This document shows positions 26,501-34,479 of a stretch of DNA of 64,000 nt, in pieces. How positions within the stretch are numbered: position 1 is the stretch's first letter; each line of letters opens with the position of its first letter. The stretch spans positions 92,862,451-92,926,450 of the forward strand of contig CM068825.1 of assembly GCA_028554795.2 (NCBI GenBank), given 5' to 3'. Source of the stretch: Sinohyriopsis cumingii (taxonomy: Eukaryota > Mollusca > Bivalvia > Unionida > Unionidae). A program made the translations under genes and the position numbers. A model generated the notes under the pieces. That model searched no databases. It saw only the letters and a program-made list of their open reading frames with translations, and had not been told where the DNA came from.

Positions 26501-28048
26501 ACACTGGCCATATTTGACATGCAGCCTGGTTTTATTTGCTTATTTACATCATAGGATGTGGCCTTAAAAATTGCTTATCTGGCCCACACATTAAAGAGTT
26601 GAACATGCCTGCTTTTTAAGACTTGACAACAAATGATCATTTTGTCTGATCCAGTACTTAACAGACCTGCCAAGCCATATGATTTGAAAAGACTATTAAA
26701 TGATGGAATAATGGAATAATAGCAAAAGCTATGAAAATATGATTCTTTTGATCAATCCAAATATTGGCACCTTTGGGTTTGGTCAGATTTTCATTTTAGA
26801 TTCATTGGAGTTGTTCAGAGAACAAGACTAAATTTTCTTGAATATCTGAAATTTTAATATGCTCACATTTTTCATGCAAATCATCTGCATAATCAAGCTA
26901 TATCATTTGGGTGCCAAGGACAGTTTTATGCACAAATTTGATGGAGTATCAACATAAACAGTACACCATTGATACCGAATGCCATATTTTTGGATAGCTA
27001 TAATAATAAATCAGAACATAAGAATATAATTCATTTAACCTGTTAAGTCAATGGAGGCTCATAACAACAGACGTTTATGTACCCCAACACAAAATTTGTG
27101 TGCATTTTTCATATATGAAGGTCTTTTGTGACTCAGAGTGATACTTACAAGGAAAATACAACTCCTTTGCTTCTGTGATAATTTTTTAAAGCATTGTGTG
27201 CTAAGCAACTTTAAGGAATTCAAAATAGTTGCCATTTTTTTAGATATGCAACTTAAACCTATTGTGTAGACTGCTACGGTGGCTTGCTTAGTTTTCTGAC
27301 TCTGGTAATTCAGTGCCTAGATAATGTGAAATAGCTAGGGAGGTTTATATGCCTCACATCAGTTCAGAAAGAAACATTACAAGCCTGAAGTATCCAGTTC
27401 ACAGATAAAATCCATATATTAAGTTATTAAACAGTTAATGTTGAGAAAGGTTACATGATAGCTCAAAGTGTAGGAATTTGACAGGGGCCAATTTATGAAA
27501 TTATCCCCAGCTACATTATTTAGAGATGTTGTCCAACAGACAACAGTATGTCGAAGATTAAAGGGACATCCAGCTTCTTAAAATGACCAAACAGTCAGTA
27601 CTGAAGTATCAAGAGGAATATATTTAGATTCTTGCCTGGAGAAAAAACAGGAATGGGAACAAATATATCTGGCAAGGAGCCATTGACCTCCGGAACTGCA
27701 GTTGCTGAAACTGAACTGAAGGTTATTAATGTCCAAGTGCAATTTAGTAACACTGAGTTGAGCATGGTGTTACTTTCATTGCATCAGATTATACTTAAGA
27801 ACTTTTCAAATGCATGTCTTCCAGGTTGATAATAGGAGTTACTTATATTTCATTACACCTTACTGAAAATTGGTATAACTTACCAAAAAATATTGACTGC
27901 CTTAATGAACAATTATCAGCACAAAACTGCAGGTCATAGACTCCTGCTTTTCACTCAGATGCCTATTACAGTTTTCCTATTCTTGTTTTTCCAGGCTCAG
28001 GTGCAGTTATTAAAGAATTGTATTTCTGCCCTGAATGAAGAGGCGTAG
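2415..28048 (+). CDS. SNX6: Sorting nexin 5/6 homologue, C-terminal BAR-domain part (8 exons, 5' end outside window)
   Basis: Exons 2415-2510, 4666-4771, 9279-9354, 14611-14650, 15719-15901, 19527-19590, 25505-25590 and 27995-28048 join without frame conflict to 705 nt, that is 234 codons plus TAG. All introns are GT-AG. The product matches the C-terminal half of animal SNX5/SNX6: SVRGKNKKEKL, FFKSLTKTADEVL, DEDLKLSDSLRYYM, DLLYRRVRSLTDFENANKAL, CEKFEKISETAKKELTEFK and LELKHARAQVQLLKNCI are close to the vertebrate proteins. In this family an N-terminal PX domain is followed by a BAR domain. The BAR domain dimerises, binds curved endosomal membrane and pairs with SNX1/SNX2 in the ESCPE-1/retromer-linked recycling coat. 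Only the BAR half is visible, so about 170-180 N-terminal residues with the PX domain must be encoded upstream. The first visible codon is ATG where vertebrate proteins have Leu, but the strong acceptor in front argues for an internal exon. The protein mixes SNX5-like and SNX6-like residues, as expected of a single invertebrate orthologue of both. Introns make up more than 97% of the span. Confidence 0.93.
2511..4665 (+). other. SNX5/6-like intron a with dispersed repeat fragments
   Basis: No gene. At about 2860-3210 lies a fragment of the repeat family with the signatures agctcacc and gtgatcataggcccac, and at about 4540-4600 a second piece (cagatgagcaatatcaggcc). At 3530-3690 is a unit of the ~145-bp repeat family that is arrayed at 16.2-17.5 kb. 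Confidence 0.55.
4666..4771 (+). CDS. SNX6: SNX5/6-like exon b (BAR helix 1)
   Basis: Acceptor with a T-rich tract (aaacttttttttcag), donor A|gtaagt, leaving phase 1. It encodes DIDSFFEDEKQFLVEYHAKI and KADKMTKAHK. This matches the vertebrate FFEHE...LLEYHNRIKD...SDRMTRSHK segment at the start of the first BAR helix. Confidence 0.95.
5350..5960 (+). repeat. Duplicated segment and three ~67-bp tandem units
   Basis: A ~160-bp segment around 5370-5530 (gatattgcactc ... cacctgaataaag) recurs in diverged form at 5665-5820. Its last part is then repeated in tandem: units with gaagagaaataatat and gttccaatagtta occur at about 5760, 5826 and 5896. The last two are nearly identical, so the local expansion is recent. 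Confidence 0.75.
5975..7245. other. Intronic stretch, no gene recognised
   Basis: An open frame of 122 codons (6403-6771) and an overlapping antisense frame of 100 codons (6641-6943) exist. Neither resembles a protein I know, and neither has exon-like borders or biased composition. I treat both as chance frames in an intron. Confidence 0.45.
7246..9074 (+). repeat. 37-bp minisatellite, about 53 units, in SNX5/6-like intron b
   Basis: The basic unit is about 37 bp and contains caatcaaagtagtatcaag followed by atctgctgtttgtctatt. I counted about 53 occurrences of the tagtatca core. Two length classes alternate: full units, and short units of about 26 bp that lack the ctgctgtttgt segment and run agatct directly into attca. 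Variable positions (aaag/acat/acgt/atgt before agtat, and ctgttggt/ctgtttgt/gcattttgt) recur in the same order, so the array has a higher-order structure. Nearly every unit carries the palindrome agatct. The array ends about 200 bp before the acceptor of the exon at 9279. Confidence 0.97.
9279..9354 (+). CDS. SNX6: SNX5/6-like exon c
   Basis: Acceptor tttgtctttcag, donor ACAA|gtaagg. With one base from the previous exon it encodes NVADNYIQISSGLMQLATIE and NTELD. This corresponds to the vertebrate NVADDYIH.../SAADDYNRIGSSL segment. It leaves phase 2. Confidence 0.95.
9725..10660 (+). repeat. Degenerate units of a dispersed ~150-bp repeat family, interrupted by a SINE
   Basis: The stretch opens with agctcaccaggcc...tgagctt and continues with diverged units containing cagaatttgacc, atcttg, aggtctttcag, ttgttcag and gccatca...tggcca at about 9850-10060, 10380-10540 and 10550-10660. 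The same family recurs at 12060-13170, 32050-32110, 39640-39820 and 42500-43140. A SINE is inserted at 10102-10356. Confidence 0.6.
10102..10356 (+). mobile_element. tRNA-derived SINE, family 1, plus orientation
   Basis: The head has RNA polymerase III promoter boxes like those of a class II (Leu/Ser type) tRNA: A box gaccgagtggtctaaagcg and B box gggttcgagtct. The body contains gtgagaaagcttg, cttctcgtgggtc and ttcctccaccattaatactgg, and the copy ends in an (aac)n tail. Short flanking repeats, taaatgtag before (10093-10101) and taaatatag after (10357-10365), look like a target-site duplication with one change. Five more copies lie in the window (24954, 33550, 50442, 54380, 55500). Confidence 0.88.
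11240..11517 (+). mobile_element. Full-length tRNA-derived SINE, family 2, with perfect 13-bp target-site duplication
   Basis: The tRNA-like head (about 11241-11313) has A box tggcctagtggttagagcg, an anticodon-like stem-loop cccgc-ctcggat-gtggg and B box ggttcgatcccc. The body carries attaagaggttagtgt, gtcggcctggtgtcag and aactgccacattgcagac, and the tail is a run of atcaca-like units. Both flanks show tcttggctgaaga (11227-11239 and 11518-11530), a perfect 13-bp target-site duplication that fixes both ends. The intact duplication suggests a fairly young insertion. It lies in sense orientation in the SNX intron. Confidence 0.93.
12060..13170 (+). repeat. Degenerate tandem units of the ~150-bp dispersed family
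   Basis: Repeated diverged phrases (cacaacagaatttgaccaa, gacaggaagcatcc, gtctt...aatcaacctc, gccatcaaatatgg) recur every 90-190 bp. The stretch ends near 13140 in gcagatgtctggtgagcgatc, the end signature also seen near 3160 and 4555. No coding content. Confidence 0.6.
13540..13690 (+). repeat. Two diverged ~83-bp tandem copies with inverted CCAAT motifs
   Basis: The phrase aaaatgattggtt followed by a caaggtcat/cagggccac motif and gtacatg/ctacgtg occurs at about 13548 and again at about 13635. The attggtt words are inverted CCAAT boxes, but the duplication alone can explain the pair. I see no convincing evidence for an intronic promoter. Confidence 0.45.
14611..14650 (+). CDS. SNX6: SNX5/6-like exon d (40 nt)
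   Basis: Acceptor ggttttcatttcag, donor AGG|gtaggt. Together with two bases from the previous exon it encodes KAFTKVAEALEKAR. This aligns with the vertebrate K...LKVAELFEK.R segment. The exon is short but phase-consistent on both sides. Confidence 0.93.
14735..14920 (+). repeat. Possible degenerate tRNA-derived SINE (third type)
   Basis: The sequence tggttattgtgctgggctg (A-box-like) followed by ggcgctggtttgaatcctac (B-box-like ggtttgaatcc) resembles a decayed tRNA head. It is followed by a ~100-bp body and a tail gcaccaaaccaattaatcaa. No clear target-site duplication was found. Confidence 0.45.
15719..15901 (+). CDS. SNX6: SNX5/6-like exon e (61 codons, BAR core)
   Basis: Acceptor tttccttcctacttcag, donor CAG|gtaatt, phase 0-0. 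It encodes KLEGRVASDEDLKLSDSL, RYYMRDSSAGLDLLYRRVRS and LTDFENANKALEKARTKNKE. This is the most conserved part of the SNX5/6 BAR domain and the strongest evidence for the gene's identity. Confidence 0.97.
16190..17475 (+). repeat. Tandem array of a ~145-bp repeat, about nine degenerate units
   Basis: The marker catcttgaaaatcttgtta or close variants recurs at about 16328, 16472, 16618, 16764, 16907, 17054, 17200 and 17342, so the period is 143-147 bp. Each unit also carries ctcctgaatgg, catat-aacatgggtttt, gacttcttatgatgt, ggtcctaaatgaaaatgg and tgatgtccagtatgg-caccac in the same order. Units are well diverged. The array lies in the SNX intron e. Related units lie at 3530-3690, 18830-19370 and 21230-21440, and in inverted orientation at 47590-48660. 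Confidence 0.85.
17928..18754 (+). mobile_element. hAT-like DNA transposon remnant, internally deleted
   Basis: The ends are a perfect 14-bp inverted repeat, catagctgccaacc at 17928-17941 and its complement at 18741-18754. Both are flanked by ataata (17922-17927 and 18755-18760). Joining the flanks restores a continuous unit of another local repeat (tgataatga ... taatgaggtgatc), supporting insertion and the chosen ends. The element contains a damaged transposase fragment (18311-18735). TIRs starting tagctgccaac followed by cacgattt, together with this type of zinc finger, are familiar from hAT elements. The usual 8-bp duplication is only visible as 6 bp. Confidence 0.78.
18311..18735 (+). pseudogene. 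Broken N-terminal fragment of a hAT-type transposase
   Basis: From ATG 18311 an open frame of 87 codons encodes a zinc-finger-like segment, AFCTQCASNFSIGHHGRDDV followed by KHIE. It resembles the TTF/BED-type finger at the start of hAT transposases related to ZNF862/SCAND3-like proteins. The similarity then continues in another frame from about 18555 (FVSFLVELNLPLSAGDHAKH), so a frameshift separates the parts. An in-frame TGA interrupts the second part before QIFPDSKIASRTH. The catalytic DDE core is absent. It is not functional. Confidence 0.75.
18780..19380 (+). repeat. Second stretch of ~145-bp repeat units
   Basis: Diverged units of the 16.2-kb array family continue here, with catcttgaaa-type markers near 18950, 19066, 19184 and 19332. 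The spacing is less regular (116-148 bp), so these copies are older or partly deleted. The stretch ends just before the exon at 19527. Confidence 0.7.
19527..19590 (+). CDS. SNX6: SNX5/6-like exon f (64 nt)
   Basis: Acceptor ttgtctgtttacag, donor G|gtatgc. It encodes AEKVQQAACEKFEKISETAK plus one Lys and leaves phase 1. It corresponds to the vertebrate AE..QQ.CCQKFE.ISESAK segment. It lies inside longer chance frames on both strands. Confidence 0.95.
19591..20930. other. Intronic stretch without gene; one unit of a dispersed repeat
   Basis: At about 19990-20270 lies one plus-oriented copy of the repeat arrayed at 50870-51380 (caagctctgttcaggct, catcact, ttttactgactttggtca, gtcactgtgacccac). 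Otherwise nothing was recognised. Confidence 0.5.
20937..21335 (-). other. Unexplained 132-codon open frame, minus strand
   Basis: The frame overlaps a ~145-bp-repeat unit at its upstream end (21230-21335). The part at 20940-21230 is noticeably richer in G and C than its surroundings and is open on both strands. The product (LNLNTGLLKGEDNQASLTLG, and CVSEPTLEDSVPQKETPNAT) resembles nothing I know. There are no exon borders. It might be a fragment of a mobile element protein, but this is only a guess. Confidence 0.25.
21840..22440 (+). repeat. Degenerate repeat stretch with ggtcaaggtcac-type motifs
   Basis: Diverged units with caggtcaaggtcaca / gaggtcagttattg, followed by aagaagaaaaatggttt and a gatagattaa/agacctagactaa motif, recur at about 21920 and 22060. 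A further related part lies at 22200-22300. This is the family arrayed at 45560-46300 in the other orientation. Confidence 0.55.
23158..23385 (+). repeat. Three 72-bp tandem repeats
   Basis: Units start at 23158, 23230 and 23302 (catggtaggcctgaaag ... ctttggcaaaaggt), spaced exactly 72 bp apart, with a partial fourth near 23374. Because 72 is a multiple of three, one frame stays open for 87 codons and looks like a repeated 24-residue peptide. This is a by-product of the repeat length, not evidence of a gene. Confidence 0.85.
23443..25265. mobile_element. Possible non-autonomous hAT-like element carrying a nested SINE
   Basis: The left end tatatactaaagctgtaccaa (23443 on) and the complement of the right end (around 25244-25265) agree over about 22 bases with one difference. 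Inside both ends are AT-rich stretches with repeated ccgatta/ggccaatta words (gccgattatgccgatatcg on the left; ccgatacc and caataatcggtcc on the right), giving subterminal inverted repeats. Ends of the form taaagctgtaccaat with inner ccgat words resemble hAT-like termini, which is an inference. No transposase was recognised. A SINE (24954-25206) interrupts the right part. Confidence 0.5.
24954..25206 (+). mobile_element. tRNA-derived SINE, family 1, plus orientation, with perfect 14-bp target-site duplication
   Basis: The copy starts agggcccagggttgtcgagtgg, has B box gtgttcgagtctc and ends in an (aac)n tail. The flanks are ccaataatcggtcc at 24940-24953 and 25207-25220, a perfect 14-bp duplication. 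The duplicated target is inside the hAT-like element, so the SINE arrived later than that element. Confidence 0.92.
25245..25321 (+). repeat. Perfect 35-bp tandem duplication at the element's right end
   Basis: The 35-bp unit starting ggtacagctttactatatat occurs at 25245-25279 and 25280-25314 without change, followed by seven bases of a third unit. It duplicates the terminal inverted repeat of the hAT-like element together with adjacent flank. Confidence 0.9.
25505..25590 (+). CDS. SNX6: SNX5/6-like exon g
   Basis: Acceptor atttttctttttgcag, donor AGG|gtaggt. With the G of the previous exon it encodes ELTEFKQRRIAYFKKNLVDL and VELELKHAR. This is the last long BAR helix, matching the vertebrate ELI.FK..RVAAFRKNL and ELE.KHA motifs. 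Confidence 0.96.
25591..27994 (+). other. Last SNX5/6-like intron, nothing else recognised
   Basis: AT-rich, with a diverged ~150-bp repeated phrase at 25790-26110 (aaggtcatgatgaaag, tgcatccttgttttgat). An open frame at 27632-27829 has no exon borders or recognisable product. Confidence 0.5.
27995..28048 (+). CDS. SNX6: SNX5/6-like terminal coding exon
   Basis: Acceptor cctattcttgtttttccag. It encodes AQVQLLKNCISALNEEA and then TAG. The vertebrate proteins end similarly (...LLQNCLAVLNGDT). This confirms both the frame and the gene end. Confidence 0.95.
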   Translation, partial: AQVQLLKNCISALNEEA

Positions 28049-29352
28049 GAGGATGGCCTTCACTATGTACATAGTAACATCAGATCCATCAGACTCTACT
28101 AATCTTTGATCACCCATCCACCATAGTTAAATGTAACATGTGAAGGAAGTCTTGCATCCAGGGAAACTACTTCATATAGACTTTGCACAATACTCACAAC
28201 GGCCCAATTTTGGAAATAATAGAAATACATACCAAAAAATGGATGCTTGGACGATTTTACAAGAAAGTGTGGCCATCTGGTCTCTTCAGTAAACTTAATT
28301 TGGAAACAAGTAGACACTATTAAATTTGGCCTGTCCATCCATCTGTCCTGCTCTCTATTTTTACATATGTTGGTCACACTTTTGTTTCAGGTCAGTGATA
28401 CTTAATATTATTGTAGACCTTGGCAGTGTTGTTAGTTTTCTCAGCACTGTTTAACAGAATTACAGCTCCTGATTATCAGTCTTCTGTGTCATTGTTTACT
28501 GAGTTATAGTTCCTGATTGTTACACTCACATAATTTTGTTTCCTCACAGCAAAGTTCATAATTATTATTGGATTTCAATTAAATTTAGCATTCAGCTTGA
28601 TATTGATGAGGCCTTGGATGAGTTAAATTGTCATCCATATATTTATGATTTGTAACCTGTTTGACAGGTCCATCTCATTAACATACAACAAATCCCTTAA
28701 ATATTATTGAATTTCATCCAAATGTTTAATGTCATTTGCTAAGTTCAGTTGCCAGCATTCTGCAGTGCTTTGCAGAGTTAAAACTGTTGATTGTTGTGCT
28801 CAACTATTTTCTTTTCCACAAAATGATTACCTTAAATTTTATTGGATTCCAGTCAAACTTTATATGCAGTTTGATATTGATGAGGCCAATAAAAGTTGTA
28901 AAATTTACTTGCCTTGCTTAATTATCATTTCCATACATGTGTATTTGGAAAACAATGCCAGTTTTGTTGTTTGTGTGTTACAACTATGAAGTCAACATTT
29001 GACATAGCTTTTTTCTGTTCTTGGATCTTTGAAAATTCAATTAAGAAAACAAAAAGAATTAACAAACAACTTGAAGTTTTTGGATTGCACTGTTGTCTTG
29101 ATGGACAAAATATTGGCATCCAAAGATTAGTTTTCAAGACTATAATACTGGTCCAGCAGAATAAAATCAGGAAACATTCTATTTGTTATGAAACTGAAAG
29201 TTTAGTTTTTTCTGCATACCTTGGAAATGTTCAATATACCCAGTATTTAAACTAGAACAAAATCAAATGATTAATTATGTGAAATAATTAAAGATGATGA
29301 TGGCTGAATTGTTTCATTTTCTTGAAAACTTACAAGATATCTTTTCAATAAA
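28049..29352 (+). other. Probable SNX5/6-like 3' UTR region with a repeat
   Basis: No gene follows directly. AATAAA hexamers lie at 28889 and 29347, and a further one at 31458, so the UTR could end at about 28.9, 29.4 or 31.5 kb. At 28430-28960 two diverged ~270-bp units share phrases such as cctgattgtt, tattattggatttcaat/tattggattccag and ttgatattgatgaggcc. Several open frames here (for example 28914-29255) are unsupported. Confidence 0.5.
29347..29352 (+). promoter_or_regulatory. Candidate polyadenylation signal for the SNX5/6-like gene
   Basis: AATAAA lies about 1.3 kb after the stop codon. The alternatives at 28889 and 31458 cannot be excluded from sequence alone. Confidence 0.35.
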
Positions 29353-29859
29353 ATAGAAGTATTGATTTTGAAATGGAACCACTTAAATTTTCTGACCTAC
29401 ACATTGTCACTTGAAGAATTTTGCATCATTCCACTTGTCATTTTCCTCATCTCTCTGATGCAGACAAGGGTTCTCATTTATCAAATGTGTTCCATCGATG
29501 AGGAGTTTAATTTCCCAACAATGATATATAATCTCATTTTAACTACAAAAAAAGTATATATTAGAAATTGCATACATGTACAGGGAGGTTGTATGTTTTA
29601 CAAAAGTATGGCTGTAATTACTGGATAGTGAAGAAAAGATGGTGCCCATCTAATATCAGCTTTCTTGTCCTGTCAAAATATATGCTCATGACTTAGAATA
29701 ATATTCAGTCATTATTAGCTTCCATGGCCATAAGACCAAGTTGACCTCAGGTATGGGCATGTGTCAATCATGTATGGTGTGCCCTTCCATCAGCAATTAT
29801 TTGTTACCACTGTAGAGTCCATATTTCTGATTCACTTTCAGTAAAACTCGAATATGGGT

Positions 29860-30345
29860 TTACATCATCAGAATCTTTTGTGTTCAGTAATTAATGAGAG
29901 CAATGCATATTAATGAGGTGATCTTGCATCTGGTTGGTTAGCCTTGTTGCCACTATGACGGTCAATTTTTTATATAGTTGGTTTTGAATAATATACATCT
30001 TTTATTAAGGTCTCGAACAAATTTGATAATGAACAAGATCTACGCATACTGATGAGGTGAACGTGCATTTAATTTGGTGACCTTGTTGCCACTCTGGAGG
30101 TCACATTCATGATCTAGTTCATGTGCTATTAGTAACATCTCAGATGAGTTTAATACTAAGCAAGTTCCTTGCATACTAATTAGATGATCTTGCATCTGAT
30201 TGGTTGAGCTTGTTACACCTCTGGAAGTCATATTTCTGGGCTGGTTTTGATGAGACTTGAAATATGGACTTTATTTTATCACTATCTTCTGTGGATTCAG
30301 TAATAAGAAAGATCCATGCATTTCACTTAAGATCACTTGTTTTAC
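29860..30345 (+). repeat. Three to four degenerate ~135-bp units
   Basis: Markers gcatattaatgaggtgatcttgcat-like recur at about 29907, 30043 and 30172, with a weaker one near 30316. Each is followed by gattggttgaccttgttgcc and a ctctggaggtca motif. The same unit is the target into which the hAT relic at 17928 inserted, and single copies lie near 17820 and 32180. Confidence 0.65.
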
Positions 30346-33240
30346 AGCAATACTATGATCATGGAATCCATATGCAGTTCCTTGGCTTTCTTGTGTTTGG
30401 TTAATTTGTCATACATTCCATCGTATCTTTTGACACTAGAAGCTCTACACATGCACAAACTCCTCAGTACCTGCATTTTACAAACGGTCCCCATGACCAT
30501 CATTTTGTGCTGGGGTGACTTTGTCTATAAAAATGATTTTATCCCTGTACTTCATAAAAAAAAATTTTTTAACAATCATCAGACTTGGTATATGTGTGCT
30601 CTTCAGTACTCCTGTAATATTCCAGAGTGATATAATTATGGACTAGTTTTTACACTTGATTGACCTTATATACAGCTTGTCAGTTCTAGGCTTTTGAAAC
30701 TTTGTAGGGTAAGCAATGTTACTGTGTTGTAATTGCTGTGCTAAAAGTAGGTCACATGCATTCTTTGAAGAGTGAAATACTTTTAAACAAATATGCATTT
30801 TCAGCCTACATGCTAGACACGATATGCTTTAAACTCATTGTTATCCAAAATAACCAATCAAAGTACATGACTCTGCCTGCATGGACACCTTCTACCACAT
30901 TCATGCGATCCTAGCTTTAACAGAAAAGTACAGTTTGCAGTAAGATTTGTCTTTTGCAAAAGAATGTATTTTACAGTCAACTCTGTAAGACTAAATTTCT
31001 TGCAAAAAAAAGCAAGCACGAGTCCTACTTAGTTTACACCTGTGTTTATATGTCTCATCAAAGTGGGTTCTTAATGCTTTTATCAGTAACATTCATGGTT
31101 TCATGGTACATTTCTTTCAGGTTGGATGTAATAATGTTCATTGTGAAGAATGCTGTGATCACAAATAATTGTGGGCAGCTAAGAATTCACTATCATAATT
31201 TTCTCATGGCTCAGTTTAAGAGTTAGTCAGATCAGAATTGTGGCTTGCAAGGATTATCATCATTACAAGTACACATTTTACCATCTGTAGAGAATTAGTT
31301 ACCCTATTTATCCTATCTGAAAATGTTTTATTTTGTTGCACCAGATATTCTTAAATTCAACAGTGTTGAGTAATAATGAATATGATTAATGTGAAGAAAT
31401 CATAGGAAGTTTATGCTATGAAGCATTATTTCTGCCTGATATATGGACCATAATTGCAATAAATCTGTAACTATATACTACCTGGTACTGTTGTCTGTTT
31501 CTCTCATCTCATAATAGTTTTGCATTGTACTGATAGCTTGGCACCAATCTTAGATAGTCTCTTGGCTCTGAAAATGATCTTGTCCTGACCATCACAATTT
31601 AGAAAAATAAAATTACTTAGAAAAGTAATATTCTAAAATTATCAGATCAGATGTCAAGTCAGATCAACATATCAGGGAGAAGAAATGAAAATAGTTTTGA
31701 ATCCATTTTAAAAGCAATAAGACCCATTTTGTCAATAGCTTAAATGTTGATCTGTGAAAGCTATGTGGCTTATTCACTTTAAAATATATGACATGCTTAA
31801 ATTTTATATTCTAATTTTTAATTTAATTATTCAAGTGATTGATACATCGTGCTTTTCAAAGAATTTTATAATAAGTTGATCTTTACAATAGGGCTGCCTT
31901 AGTTGCTCATTGCAGTAGTGGTCCCATTTATATTCCATTTTTCTGAACAACATAAAAGGATGTTTATTTTTATAGCTTGCCTGTAATAAATTTTGAAGGG
32001 ACTAATTCCTAAATTGTCACTATTGTTAGTATCTTTAATGGTCTTTGTAAATATGATGATCTGCCATCAAATATAGACACTATCACTAAAAAAAAACAAT
32101 AATCTTTAGATGTCTTTTAAATGACCCACTTGATCCCTACTTTTTCAGAAAAGATTGAACCCTGAATTGTGAGCCATCTCAGCATATATTAATGAAGTCA
32201 TCTTGCATCTGATTAACATAGCTTTAGAATGCTTTAGTGATTATATTAAATCTGAATTTGTATAGATTTAGATAGGCTTTTATCATCAAGATAATGCAAC
32301 AAGTTTAATGTTATAATACCAAAGTTGGCTTTCCCATGAATGGTAGCCCATTATTTGCAGTGAAAGCAGGGGCTGTCACGAGTGATGCTGAAATGCATGG
32401 AAGACAGATGCACAAATGGGATTGTATTCACTGATTCTGCCTGCCTTTTGCCAATGCATTGAGGGGACAGGTCATATATGAGAGGTGTGCCAATGAAGAT
32501 ATTGAGAATTTTCAGAGGGTATCTTGTTCAGCCAGGTTAGTACACAACAGATTCCAGTTGACAAGGATCGAACATCATTGGACATGTGTAATAATAATAA
32601 AAATTGACAGAGGATTGGATAGGTCTTTGGTTTGTCCAATATCCTATTTTGATAAATTCTGGTGTTATAAAATATAAGTAGTGTGTGGCTCATTTAAACA
32701 TAATTTTCACACTACTCAGCATTAAATATTACATTTCAGTGATTCCTGTCTATATCCATGGTCAACAAAATGGGATATATTTTAATACATACATGAAGAC
32801 ATAAAGGACTTGTAGGGTTGCTAGGCACAATAAATAACTGTAAAAATGTTTTAATATCACGTTTAGTGATTTTTGGATTATTAATATATTGTTAATTTGG
32901 ATGATTGTGATTGGCACTTACTTCGTACGGGTTTGTACCCCGTTGTCAATGTTGGTCCAAATCAGTCTTTTTGGTTGTTGTGTTTTTGCCTCTTTTAAAT
33001 CCTCTAACACTATTTAGCATAATATATTCATTTTCTGGGTTAAAGAGTTAAGTTCTGATGTGAATATCTTCAATATCAAGTGTCCAAATATAGAATAACT
33101 CCACTGCCAAAGTACTTGTGTAAGTTTGAATTGCAATTCATCCACCATCATACTTTTGAGCATTTCTAAGGTGTTGTTAATTATCATTCAAACTACTCGT
33201 GTTTCCCTTGCACACTTACAACCAAGATTTTTCCCATCAA
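30346..33240. other. Intergenic, no gene recognised
   Basis: AT-rich sequence with only short unsupported open frames (for example 30337-30630, 32459-32677). A fragment of the dispersed ~150-bp family lies at 32050-32110 (gatctgccatcaaatatag). Confidence 0.5.
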
Positions 33241-33324
33241 TCTCTGCGAAAGACCAATGGGTCTCAAGAGTATAAATACCAGTCGTGTGCCATATTCTGG
33301 CATACGCAAACCGACTGGCAGAGA
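33241..33324 (+). other. Strongly foldable segment with TATA-like box
   Basis: Several helices are possible within 84 nt: tctctg/cagaga (33241-33246 and 33319-33324), agacc/ggtct (33251-33255 and 33260-33264), and a long imperfect hairpin at 33279-33318 with ccagt/actgg outside and cgtgtgcca/tggcatacg (one G-T pair) around the loop tattc. Together they would make a three-way junction. A TATAAATA word sits at 33271-33278 and ccaat at 33254-33258. No known RNA family was recognised. Confidence 0.4.
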
Positions 33325-33549
33325 CTATTTATATGCAATAAGAGAACAGTGAAATAAGAGAGCTAATACAACCGCAGTATGCTTACTATAGAGATCACAT
33401 TTCAGATGATATAATGTTCCAAATTATATGAAATAAACCTACAATATATTCTTCAATGGTGAAGATTAATGTCCCCATAGACTTAACAGTGCTATACAAC
33501 AGTAACATTGGTTTAACCGATGGCCTACATCTATATTGACTCGAGTGAT

Positions 33550-33804
33550 TGTTGTTATTGTTGTTCTAGGGTTTAATGCCATTTTTCAGCACAAGATGGG
33601 CTATACATGGCGGCCAGTATAACAGGTGGAGGAAGAACCCTGGAAAACCCAGGGAAGAACCACTAACCCACGAGAAGCTACTCACAGGTCTTCCCACGTA
33701 CCCACGCTAGCCGAGCCTTGGACTTGAACCCACGCAGACAGAGGTGAGATAGCAGTGATCTGGAACGGCGAGCGCTTTAGACCACTCGGACACTCGGGGC
33801 CCCC
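33550..33804 (-). mobile_element. tRNA-derived SINE, family 1, minus orientation
   Basis: Reverse-complement copy: the (ttg)n-like tail is at the left and the tRNA-like head at the right (ggcccc...ccgagtggtctaaagcgctc on the minus strand, B box as gtgggttcaagtcc). It is flanked by gactcgagtgat (33538-33549) and gacttgagtgat (33805-33816), a 12-bp duplication with one change. This is the only family-1 copy lying between the two genes. Confidence 0.9.
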
Positions 33805-34479
33805 GACTTGAGTGATAAAACAATAATCTATTCTACTGTTATATAATTGCTGCATATGGAAATTCAAGTAGATAATATATTAAAATATCAGTACCATTGC
33901 TACGGTAAATAACTAAACAGGTATAGAAGGGAGCATTCATTGTAATATTCCTACAGGGAGTATTCATTATTTCCATATTACATTAAAATGACAGTTGGCT
34001 ATAAAGAAGAAAAACAATTCTAAATGTATATTTCATAGTGTTAGTGCATTCTGGACTAAACTCACTGGGAAACACATTCGAGTGGCATCGTTTTTCATGT
34101 GTTCTATAATTCAATTTGTTTTAGGTTGTACTCTTCCCTGAGAAATACATTAATCGTTTTCAGTGATTGTTTTATTATGTAATGGAAGAAATTTAGGTAT
34201 TATCGACTCATTTGGACCTATTTCAGAGTTCTGACTGAAACATTACAATTTCATTCTTGATCCGTTCATACATATGGCACAGTTAGTATTTACCATTACT
34301 AGCGTTTATTAAATTGATGAAACTTAAATAGCTTTCCTGTCATGTGATTAAAATCCCAAGTTGACATCTAGTCAAAGCTGACCTTGTGCAGAAGTAAAGG
34401 TTGGGACGCTACACCTCTCTTCAGTGATAACAGTGTACCAGTGGCCATGGAATGGTGGGTTATAATTGTGATTGGTGCT

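Noticed and set aside
28729..29628. Several open frames of 60-113 codons after the SNX stop codon
   Set aside because: They lie in the probable 3' UTR and a known repeat, overlap in different frames and on both strands, and have no homology that I recognise.
33241..33324. Hammerhead ribozyme
   Set aside because: The GAAA followed by a short stem and TC looks suggestive, but the required CUGAUGA core is not present in the right place on either strand.
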